A stretch of 64,000 nucleotides of DNA from Loripinus fragilis (lineage: Eukaryota; Mollusca; Bivalvia; Lucinida; Lucinidae). Numbering within the stretch: position 1 is the stretch's first letter; each line of letters starts with the position of its first letter. The notes under the pieces are model-generated. The model was not told where the DNA came from and did not search any database. It saw nothing but the letters and a program-made list of their open reading frames with translations. Positions 55,927-64,000 of this stretch are shown one piece after another. The stretch covers positions 112,400,336-112,464,335 of the forward strand of contig OZ026518.1 of the NCBI GenBank assembly GCA_964019695.1, written 5' to 3'. The translations under genes were made by a program, and so were the position numbers.

Positions 55927-56573
55927 GACCTGATAAGCTGGAGGTGGTAGCTTCCTTCTGCTACCTGGGTGACATGCTTTCTGCTGGTGGAGGCTGTGAA
56001 ATAGCGGTCATTACTCTTGTGAAAACAGCCTGGAAGAAAATCAGGGAGCTACTACCAGTTTTCACATCCCGCTACCTCTCTTACAAGACCCATGGTCATA
56101 TATACAGCTCTTGTGTGCGGAGCGCCATGCTCTATGCCAGTGAAACTTGGCCACTGACCAAGACAAACATGCAGCGCAATTATAGGGCCATGATCAGACA
56201 GATCTGCAGTATCAAGTCAGAGGATGTGGCCACGGTAAGGTCAAGGGAGCTACTGACAAAGCTTGAGCTTGAGGACCTCAACCTCATTTTAAGAGAGCAA
56301 AGCCTTCACTGGTTTGGACAAGTGAAGCATTCTAGTGGTGCAGTCAGAACAGAATGCGATATACAGTTTGATGGCAGGCAGGGGGCAGGGAGGCCCAAGC
56401 TAACATGGAAGAAGCTGAGGGAGAAATGCTGCCGTGAGTGGAAGCTCATGACAGTTGACCCTCCAGAAAGGAGCACCTGGAGATTAGGTGTGAGATCTGC
56501 TATGCTGGCAGCTAGCCAGTTACCTGGAAAGGGGCCCACTAATGTAAATGATGCCCCTGTACCTGCATGTTGA
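55869..56573 (+). pseudogene. Decayed LINE RT C-terminal region
   Basis: 234 residues overlapping the previous frame. Recognisable segments are VVASFCYLGDMLSAGGGCEI, SCVRSAMLYASETWPLT, RAMIRQICSIKSEDV, LHWFGQVKHSSGAVRTECDI and GAGRPKLTWKKLREKCCREW, ending LPGKGPTNVNDAPVPAC. These match the C-terminus of a non-LTR RT family common in marine invertebrates, often annotated as an endonuclease-reverse transcriptase or mis-annotated as craniofacial development protein 2-like. The C-terminus is the best preserved part. Confidence 0.85.
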
Positions 56574-56834
56574 TCAAAATTCTGATTATGATGATGATGA
56601 TGAAGTTGTTTAATAAATTTAATAAGACATACTGTTTTCAAAAGAGGGTATACAATCTTGAAAAAAGTTGCATAGATAAATATAACTATATATTCCAAAC
56701 TGGCTACCTAGCTGTTCTACAGAACTAATAAAAATGTCAAAATTGTTTAAAAGATCTCTCATCTGGAATCATGATTAGTCTGTTGTTGATAATTGGAGCC
56801 AGGCTTCCAGATTAAAGCATGCAATTTAAAATGA

Positions 56835-56985
56835 CTTCACTTTCTTCTCAACCAAAACATATGTTGTGGGCCCTCAAAAGAACCGTCTCTTTGAGACGGT
56901 TCTTTTGAGCACCCACAACACATGTTAATGGATGAAAAAGAAAAAAAATGGTAACTTTTTAATCAAAAATGTTTCTTTATCTTCA
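56835..56985. mobile_element. MITE, AACATATGTT palindrome family
   Basis: CTTCTCAACCAAAACATATG, stem AACCGTCTCTTTGAGACGGTT, CTTTTGAGCACCCACAACAC. Confidence 0.84.
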
Positions 56986-57114
56986 TGTACGTAGAACCTA
57001 GGTTGACATTGTAAGATATTGCCTTTCCAGGAAATCAATGTTGTTCAAAGATGGGTAATTGTATCCTAGGGGAAATTCCACACCACATATTAATTGTCCA
57101 TTTTTTCATTTGAC

Positions 57115-60100
57115 AGAGCAACAAAGTCACAGACTGATAGGAAACCAGTCTATGTCAAAATGAGTTTGATGAAATGTCACCAGAGTTGCTGACAGAGCAA
57201 CAAAGTCACTGGCAGATAGGAAAACAGTCTATGTCACAATGAGTTTGATGGAATGTCACTTGAGTTGCTGACAAGGCAACAAAGTCACAGACCAATAGGA
57301 AACCAGTCTATGTCAAAATGAGTTTGATTAAATGTCACCAGAGTTGCTGACAGAGCAACAAAGTCACAGACCAATAGGAAACCAGTCTATGTCAAAATTA
57401 ATTTGATGAAATGTCACCAGAGTTGCTGACAGAGCAACAAAGTCACAGACAGATAGGAAACCAGTCTATGTCAAAATGAGTTTGATGAAATGTCATCAGA
57501 GTTGCTGACAGAGCAACAAAGTGACAGACTGATATAAAACAAGTCTTTGTCAAAATGAGTTTGTTGAAATGTCACCAGAGTTGTTGACAGAGCAACAAAG
57601 TCACTGGAGATAGGAAACCAGTCTATGTCAAAATGTGTTTGATGAAATGTCACCAGAGTTGCTGACAGAGCAACAATGTCATAGACAGATAGGAAACCAG
57701 TCTATGTCAAAATGTGCTTGATGAAATGTCACCAGAGTTGCTGACAGAGCAACAATGTCACAGACAGATAGGAAACCGGTCTATGTCAAAATGAGTTTGA
57801 TGAAATGTCAACAGAGATGCTGACATGGCAACAAAGTCACAGACAGATGGGAAACCAGTCTATGTCAAAATTAGTTTGATGAAATGTCGCCAGAGTTGCT
57901 GACAGAGTAACAACGTCACAGACAGATAGGAGACCAGTCTATGTCAAAATAAGTTTGATGTAATGTCACAAGAGTTGCTGACAGAGTAACAAAGTCACAA
58001 ACAGATAGGAAACCAGTCTATGTCAAAATGAGTTTGATGAAATGTCACCAGAGTTGCTGACAGAGCAACAAAGTCACAGACAGATGGGAAACCAGTCTAT
58101 GTCAAAATTAGTTTGATGAAATGTCACCAGATTTGCTGAAAGAGCAACAAAGTCACAGACAGATAGGAAACAAGTCTATGTCAGAATGAGTTTGATGAAA
58201 TGTCACCATAGTTGCTGACAGAGTATCAAAGTCAGAATAGATAGGAAACCAGTCTATGTCAAAAAGAGTTTGATGAAATGTCACCAGAGTTGCTGACAGA
58301 AAAACAAAGTCACTGGAGATAGGAAACCAGTCTATGTCAGGATGAGTTTGATGGAATGTCACCAGAGTTGCTGACGGAAAAACAAAGTCACTGGGTTAAA
58401 GGAAACCAGTCTATGGCAAAATGAGTTTGATGAAATGTCAACAGAGTTGCTGACAGAGCAACAAAGTTACAGACTGATAGGGAACCAGTCTATGTCAAAA
58501 TGAGTTTGATGAAATGTCATCAGAGTTGCTGACAGAGCAACAAAGTTACAGACTGATAGAAAACCAGGCTATGTCAAAATGAGTTTGATGAAATGTCACT
58601 AGAGTTACTGGCGAAGCAACAAAGTCACAGACAGATAGAAAAACAGTTTATGTCGAAATGAGTTTGATGAAATGTCATCAGAGTTGCTGACAGAGCAACA
58701 AAGTCAATGACAGATAGGAAATCAGTCTATGTCAGAATGAGTTTGATGAAATGTCACCAGATTTGCTGACAGAGCAACAAAGTCATAGACAGATAGGAAA
58801 CCAGTCTATGTCAAAATTAGTTTGATGAAATGTCACCAAAGTTGCTGACAAGTAACAAAGTCACAAACATATAGGCAACAGATAGGCAACGGGAGATTGA
58901 AAAACAGTCGATGTCAAAATGAGTTTTATTAAATTTCACCAGAGTTGCTGACGGAGTAACAAAGTCACAGGGGATAGGAAACCAGTTAATGTCAAAATGA
59001 GTTTGATGAAATATCACCAGAGTTGCTGACTGAGCAACAAAGTCACAGACAGATAGGAAACCTGTCTATGTCAAAATGAGTTTGATGAAATGTCACCAGA
59101 GTTGCTGACAGAGCAACAAAGTCAATGGAGATAGGAAACCAGTCTATGTCAAAATGAGTTGATGAAATGTCACCAGAGTTGCTGACAGAGCAACAAAGTC
59201 ACAGACAGATAGAAAACCAGTCTATGTCAGAATGAGTTTGATGAAATGTCACCAGAGTTGCTGACAGAGTAACAAAGTCACAGACAGATAGGAAACCAGT
59301 CTATGTCAGAATGAGTTTGATGAAATGTCACCATAGTTGCTGACAGAGTAACAAAGTCAGAATAGATAGGAAACCAGTCTATGTCAAAAAGAGTTTGATG
59401 AAATGTGACCAGAGTTGCTGACAGAAAAACAAAGTCACTGGAGATAGGAAACCAGTCTATGTCAGGATGAGTTTGATGGAATGTCACCAGAGTTGCTGAC
59501 ATAAAAACAAAGTCACTGGGTTAAAGGAAACCAGTCTATGGCAAAATGAGTTTGATGAAATGTCAACAGAGCAGAGTTGCTGACAGAGCAACAAAGTTAC
59601 AGACTGATAGGAAACCAGTCTATATCAAAATGAGTTTGATGAAATGTCATCAGAGTTGCTGACAGAGCAACAAAGTTACAGACTGATAGAAAACCAGGCT
59701 ATGTCAAAATGAGTTTGATGAAATGTCACTAGAGTTACTGGCGAAGCAACAAAGTCACAGACAGATAGAAAAACAGTTTATGTCGAAATGAGTTTGATGA
59801 AATGTCATCAGAGTTGCTGACAGAGCAACAAAGTTACAGACTGATAGTAAACCAGTCTATGTCAAAATGAGTTTGATGAAATGTCAACAGAGTTGCTGAC
59901 AGAGCAACAAAGTTACTGATAGGAAACCAGTCTATGTCAGAATGAGTTTGATGAAATGTCAACAGAGTTGCTGATAGAGCAAAAAGGTTACAGACTGATA
60001 GGAAACCAGTTTATGTCAGAATGAGTTTGATGAAATGTCATCAGAGTTGCTGACAGAGCAACAAAGTTACAGACTGATAGAAAACCAGGCTATGTCAAAA

Positions 60101-61470
60101 TGAGTTTGATGAAATGTCACCAGAGTTACTGGCAAAGCAACAAAGTCACAGACAGATAGGAAACCAGTCTATGTCAGGATGAGTTTGATGAAATGTCACC
60201 AGATTTGCTGACAGAGCAACAAAGTTACAGACTGATAGGAAACCAGTCTATGTCAAAATGAGTTTGATGAAATGTCAACAGAGTTGCCGACAGAGCAACA
60301 AAGTTACAGACTGATAGGAAACCAGTCTATGTCAAAATGAGTTTGATGAAATGTCACCAGAGTTGCTGACTGAGCAACAAAGTGACAGACTGGTATAAAA
60401 CAAGTCTTTGTCAAAATGAGTTTGTTGAAATGTCACCAGAGTTGCTGACAGAGCAACAAAGTCACTTGAGATAGGAAACCAGTCTATGTCAAAATGAGCT
60501 TGATGAAATGTCACCAGAGTTGCTGACTGAGCAACAAAGTAACAGAATGATAGAAAACAAGTCTATGTAGAAATGAGTTTGATAAAATGTCACCAGAGAT
60601 GCTGACAGAGCAACAAAGTCACAGAAAGATAGGAACCCAGTCTATGTCAGAATCAGTTTGATGAAATGTCAACAGAGTTGCTGACAGAGCAAAAAAGTCA
60701 CTGGAAATAGGATACCAGTCTATGTCAAAATGAGTTTGATGATGTCACCAGAGTTGCTGACAGAGCAACAAAGTCACTGGAGATAGGAAACCAGTCTATG
60801 TCAAAATGAGTTGATGAAATGTCACCATAGTTGCTGACAGAGCAACAAAGTTATAAACAGATAGGAAACCAGTCTATGTCAGAATGAGTTTGATGAAATG
60901 TCACCAGAGTTGCTGACAGAGCAACAAAGCCACAGACAGATTAGAAACCAGTCTATGTCAGAATAGTTTGATGGAATGCCACCAGAGTTGCTGACATAGC
61001 AACAAAGTCACAGACAAACAGCAAACCAGTCTATTTCAAAATGAGTTTGATAAAATGTCACCAGAGATGCTGACAGAGCAACAAAGTCACTACTGATAGG
61101 AAACCAGTCTGTGTCAAAATGAGTTTGATGAAATGTCTCCAGAGTTGCCAACAAAGTAACAAAGTCACAAGACAGATAGGAATTCAGTCTATGTAAAAAT
61201 GAGTTTGATGAAATGTCGCCAGAGTTGCTGACAGAGCAACAAAAGTCACAGATAGAATTGAAACCCTGAGTCTATATTAAAATGAGTTTGGTGAAATGTC
61301 ACCAGAGTTGCCAACAGAGTAACAAAGTCACAAGACAGATAGGAAACCAGTCTATGCAAAAATGAGCTTGATGATATGTCACCCAGTCGCTGGCAAAACA
61401 ACAAAGTTACAGACAGATAGGAAACCAGTCTATGTCAAATGAGTTTGATGATATGTCACCATAGTTGCTG
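57115..61470. repeat. Large minisatellite, about 79-bp unit, about 55 copies
   Basis: The unit is GACAGAGCAACAAAGTCACA, GACAGATAGGAAACCAGTCT, ATGTCAAAATGAGTTTGATG, AAATGTCACCAGAGTTGCT. Many units carry a shorter variant (AAAGTCACTGGAGATAGG). Successive variants at 58150-58660 recur in the same order at 59280-59800, so a block of more than 500 bp was copied within the array (offset about 1.13 kb). Small open frames on the minus strand are by-products. The array lies in the long intron between the PDZ1 and PDZ2 exons. Confidence 0.94.
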
Positions 61471-62074
61471 ACAGTTGGAATGGCTACCTACTGCACTAGG
61501 GGCCCAATGCCCAAATTAGTGGTATTTGGATCCACTCATCAACTAAAAAAAACTAGAGGACCTGTCGCAATGAAATGAACACATTCTTCTGCAACAAGGC
61601 ATATCAGAACCTATATTTTATGGTGATTTAGTCTATAAATTCAAACGAATTGTTGGAAAACCTAATTTTAGTGATCAATTCAAAAAGATAGTAAAACGTT
61701 ATATAAGGGTTGGATGTAATTTGGATATCATGCGACAGTCTGCATGCCTAGTTTTAAACCTAATCACTGTTTATAGCTATGGTTTCCTCTTTAATTGCAC
61801 GACGGTGGGTCAGGCCTCAGACTCTATGACGGCTCTGACGTAAAGCTTTAATCGGTGGGTTGGTGCCTGATGCTTATCTGTAGCTGGACCCACCGTGGCT
61901 CAACTTGAGGTTTTCTTTAGCTCTGACTATCTGTGAGTCATGAGCCCTTTTCTTTGTTTCATCATGGAGTGTTAATTTGATTAGAGTGTTTTCCATGATG
62001 TTACATTGCATTAGTTAGATGGCCTCCATGCGAGCTGAACATTTCTTGTACTTCAACAACAGCAGAATCTAGGG

Positions 62075-62405
62075 CGAAGATTTGGTACCAGTAAAATGCA
62101 TTTAAGCCCCCCGGTAGCTTAGGCTGCTGTCCGTTCTAAGGCGGTGGTTCTGTTGTTGTTGACTTTTTGTTTATTGTTACTCCCATTGTGGGAGTCTGTA
62201 ATTGTTCTATGTATTGTTGTATGTTACTTTATGTCCATTCTAGTATTGCAATCATCTTGATGGGGAAGAGAGAGCTGATTGCTTTGCTTTATTTGTCTTC
62301 TTGGTGTCTCGTGATGGTTGAGCGGCTCTTCCTCACGGTGCCACGGGGAGGTCTGCAGTTTGTGATTGTGGTATTTCCTGATCATACTCACTTACTATTT
62401 TCAAA
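62075..62405 (+). mobile_element. Interspersed repeat, forward copy
   Basis: TTTGGTACCAGTAAAATGCA starts it; TCATCTTGATGGGGAAGAGA GAGCTGATTG and GATTGTGGTATTTCCTGATC ATACTCACTTAC finish it. Shorter pieces with the same 3' end occur at 10556-10610 (reverse), 20935-21100 and 63060-63115. Confidence 0.72.
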
Positions 62406-62596
62406 GGAAATCACCTAACATTAATCCATACCATAGTGGACTACTAATAGCCTTAAGAACTCTGCCCTAATCCATATTCTTTGCGTTTTGAAAGTTCTTC
62501 AAAATTGTGGGAAAAAATCCTAGTGCATGGAATAATTCCTAGTGGTTGGATGGTTATTTAGCAGCTTGAGTTAAAGAAAGAAAAAAATAACTTTAC

Positions 62597-62804
62597 CATT
62601 TCTGGGTTTTCACCCAGAGATTGTGTTGCTGGTTCCTGGCCAGGCAGCTGTTCCCCTGCCCCCTGGGGTAAGGGGCCCCTCGCAACAACGAGTTCCACAA
62701 GGCCCCCAGCACTCTGTAATATTTTGATGGCCTCTTGATGTGAGATATCTAAGGGTTGTCCATCGATAGCAAGAATCTGATCGCGCTCTCTTAGTCCACC
62801 TTGT
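62597..62804 (-). CDS. MPDZ: MPDZ exon: second half of PDZ1 plus linker
   Basis: The exon follows a pyrimidine-rich acceptor ending TTTTCAG and ends ATG|GTAAAG. It enters with one base of a split codon and leaves in phase 0. The peptide starts [20 protein letters not shown] and continues [23 protein letters not shown]. This is the back half of a class I-type PDZ fold: the (K/E)xxDQILAI(D/N)G strand-turn, the SHQEAI alpha-B helix with its specificity histidine, and the last strand LVELVVAR. Compared with the PLDQNISHQQAI form I remember from vertebrates, the loop before the helix is shorter ([10 protein letters not shown]). A Pro/Gly/Gln-rich linker of about 25 residues follows. The first half of PDZ1 was not found between here and the right edge, so it should be outside the window. 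Confidence 0.88.
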
Positions 62805-62954
62805 CTGAAAATACAAAAAAAAAACATTCTCTATAAACCCTTTTATATTGTGATGGATTTTCCCATATTATGATAAGTATGGGACTGGACTGGAAAAATC
62901 ACAAAGCTGCTAAGCCAGCATTCAATAATGGGCCATCATTGGCATCTAAATGGC

Positions 62955-63120
62955 ATTTTGCTGATGGCCCGAAATTAGTGGTATTTGGATCCACTCATCA
63001 ACTAAAAAACCAAACAAAAAAAACCCGTCAAAGTTGGACCCTCTCTGAAAAAACTTTCTGGAACAATGGGGTTGGTCTGTGTTTGTGGCGTTTCCTGGTC
63101 ATACTCACTTGTTTTTTAGG
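62955..63120 (+). repeat. Repeat fragments near the PDZ1 exon
   Basis: GAAATTAGTGGTATTTGGAT CCACTCATCAACTAAAAAA also occurs at 61513-61551. The 63060-63115 part repeats the GGCGTTTCCTGGTCATACTC end of the 62.1-kb element. Confidence 0.6.
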
Positions 63121-63690
63121 GGGCATAAGAAGAACTAAATAATAAACAGATGTCTTTTTTGACATTTTAGCTGTTGCTTTAGGATAAAGAACTTCACTAA
63201 TGGAAAAATAATCCAATCAAACCGTATAACATTGATCAAGCAATACTCAAGACATTTCTAAACTGTTCCATGTAAAATATTAGACATGTTTCTCTTAATT
63301 CTTCTATTTAAATACATTTATTGTGGAAACTCTTGAGAACAGCCATGATCAATAAGCTTATATCGAATAAAGTAGATGGCAAGGCGATGATCATGAATCA
63401 ATCGCATCAAATTCCACAATAAATGAGAGGGGCTCTATATGAACCGACTGCATTACAAAACCAAAATGACTTTTCATGCTTAACTCAGCTTAGCATGAAA
63501 TTTATTCGGCTCATCAATGTTAAAATGCCAACAATTCAATTGATGGCATTTAAACATTTATGCGCAGAATAAATACAACATACGAGAAATATTTATTTTT
63601 CAGCATTTATTATGGGCAGTTGAAATTTCAAGCTAAATTGAGTTGAGCATTGGAATCAATGTCCAATGCCTGCATGAAGTACTCAGATCA
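63120..63690. other. Intronic stretch upstream of the PDZ1 exon
   Basis: AT-rich; searched by eye for the first half of PDZ1 on the minus strand and none was found. Confidence 0.5.
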
Positions 63691-63805
63691 GCATGGGAGT
63701 TAACTGCTTGACACACTCTTATTGAATTCCTGAAAGAATTTTTAAAGAAAATTAATTTTGAAAAAAAAAATCCGCAGACAGTAAAAGTTCATGAAAAAAG
63801 TATCT
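63690..63805. mobile_element. Hairpin MITE fragment (AT-rich arm)
   Basis: CTGCTTGACACACTCTTATT, TCCTGAAAGAATTTTTAAAG and CCGCAGACAGTAAAAGTTCATG match the arm of the reverse-oriented copies. Confidence 0.6.
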
Positions 63806-63811
63806 GTTTGA

Positions 63812-63985
63812 TTGTGTTGATGCTTTACATCCCAGTCAACATTTTTTCAATCATGTCAGGACATTTTCCTGTCTTCCTGTGTTGAACCAGTACTACTAAG
63901 CAGAGCTCAAGGATACAACACAGTGCCTGCGGAGAGTTTTAAAACTAGCGAGTCTAACACTATATCACTGGGCGACTCACAGCAC
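63812..63985 (-). mobile_element. tRNA-derived SINE, degenerate head
   Basis: Plus strand: GATGCTTTACATCCCAGTCA, TTTTTCAATCATGTCAGGAC, GTTGAACCAGTACTACTAAG, then GAGTCTAACACTATATCACT and GGGCGACTC. Confidence 0.75.
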
Positions 63986-64000
63986 CCACCTCTCTTGTAA

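Larger units (their letters stand above)
54333..56610 (+). mobile_element. Decayed LINE, 5'-truncated, with (ATG)n end
   Basis: Starts inside an endonuclease domain and runs to a reverse transcriptase C-terminus, followed by a (GAT)n run at 56584-56602. Frames shift several times. Readable parts: 54430-54570 (end of endonuclease, TQIDFVLLRKSLSKLVMDVK), 55104-55295 (KKAISNLKSSKAAGQSGIVV), 55522-55926, 55869-56573. The family differs from the LINE at 49.4-53.7 kb. Confidence 0.85.
3547..62804 (-). other. MPDZ: Partial gene span: multiple PDZ domain scaffold protein (MPDZ/PATJ family)
   Basis: Seven minus-strand exons with GT donors and AG acceptors join without a phase conflict. They encode about 419 residues: PDZ1 second half, PDZ2, PDZ3 and a linker. 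Family knowledge: MPDZ (MUPP1) and PATJ are many-PDZ scaffolds of apical junction and polarity complexes, binding C-terminal peptides of membrane proteins, with an N-terminal L27 domain that contacts Pals1. PDZ2 ([20 protein letters not shown]) and PDZ3 (QGLGITIAGYVG) read closer to MPDZ than to PATJ, as remembered. The gene runs off both ends; L27 and the start of PDZ1 should lie to the right, PDZ4 and later domains to the left. Introns are very long (about 30.7 kb before PDZ2, about 15.5 kb after PDZ3) and hold nearly all repeats in the window. Other small linker exons could have been missed. Confidence 0.85.

Noticed and set aside
57115..61470. Regularly spaced repeats suggestive of a CRISPR array
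   Set aside because: There are no unique spacers; the whole 79-bp unit repeats and the context is a eukaryotic intron.

Overview
This window looks like nuclear DNA from a metazoan, most likely a bivalve mollusc. The coding sequence is split into short exons with GT/AG introns. The introns are AT-rich and packed with tRNA-derived SINEs, hairpin MITEs, non-LTR retrotransposons and minisatellites. The bivalve placement is inferred from the style of the dispersed repeats and was not tested by any search.

Only one host gene is supported, on the minus strand. Seven exons (62597-62804, 31728-31862, 26849-27169, 23054-23186, 20471-20562, 19275-19410, 3547-3780) join in consistent phase. They encode the second half of PDZ1, all of PDZ2, all of PDZ3 and a Gln-rich linker of a multiple PDZ domain scaffold protein (MPDZ/MUPP1, sister of PATJ). 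The 5' part (L27 and first half of PDZ1) lies right of the window and the 3' part (PDZ4 onward) lies left. No promoter, polyadenylation site, rRNA or functional tRNA was recognised.

Layout from left to right: 1-3.5 kb, intron with MITE pieces and a 32-34 bp minisatellite abutting an exon; 5.2-8.1 kb, a 20-bp satellite open in all three forward frames; 8.3-19 kb, clustered hairpin MITEs and a 128-bp tandem repeat; 19-27.2 kb, four PDZ exons among MITEs; 28-30 kb, duplicated SINEs; 31.26-31.86 kb, a PDZ2 exon whose 3' half and splice donor are tandemly amplified five times; 32-35.8 kb, a 69-bp minisatellite split by a long foldback element; 36-49 kb, SINEs, MITEs and minisatellites; 49.4-53.7 kb, a minus-strand LINE interrupted by other insertions; 54.3-56.6 kb, a plus-strand decayed LINE; 57.1-61.5 kb, a 79-bp minisatellite with higher-order duplication; 62.6 kb, the PDZ1 exon.

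The most unusual structure is the five-copy 116-bp array that multiplies the PDZ2 exon's donor site and ends against a MITE inserted a few bases inside the intron. The second is a set of dispersed palindromes with conserved outer arms whose central stems differ between copies by paired, stem-preserving changes.
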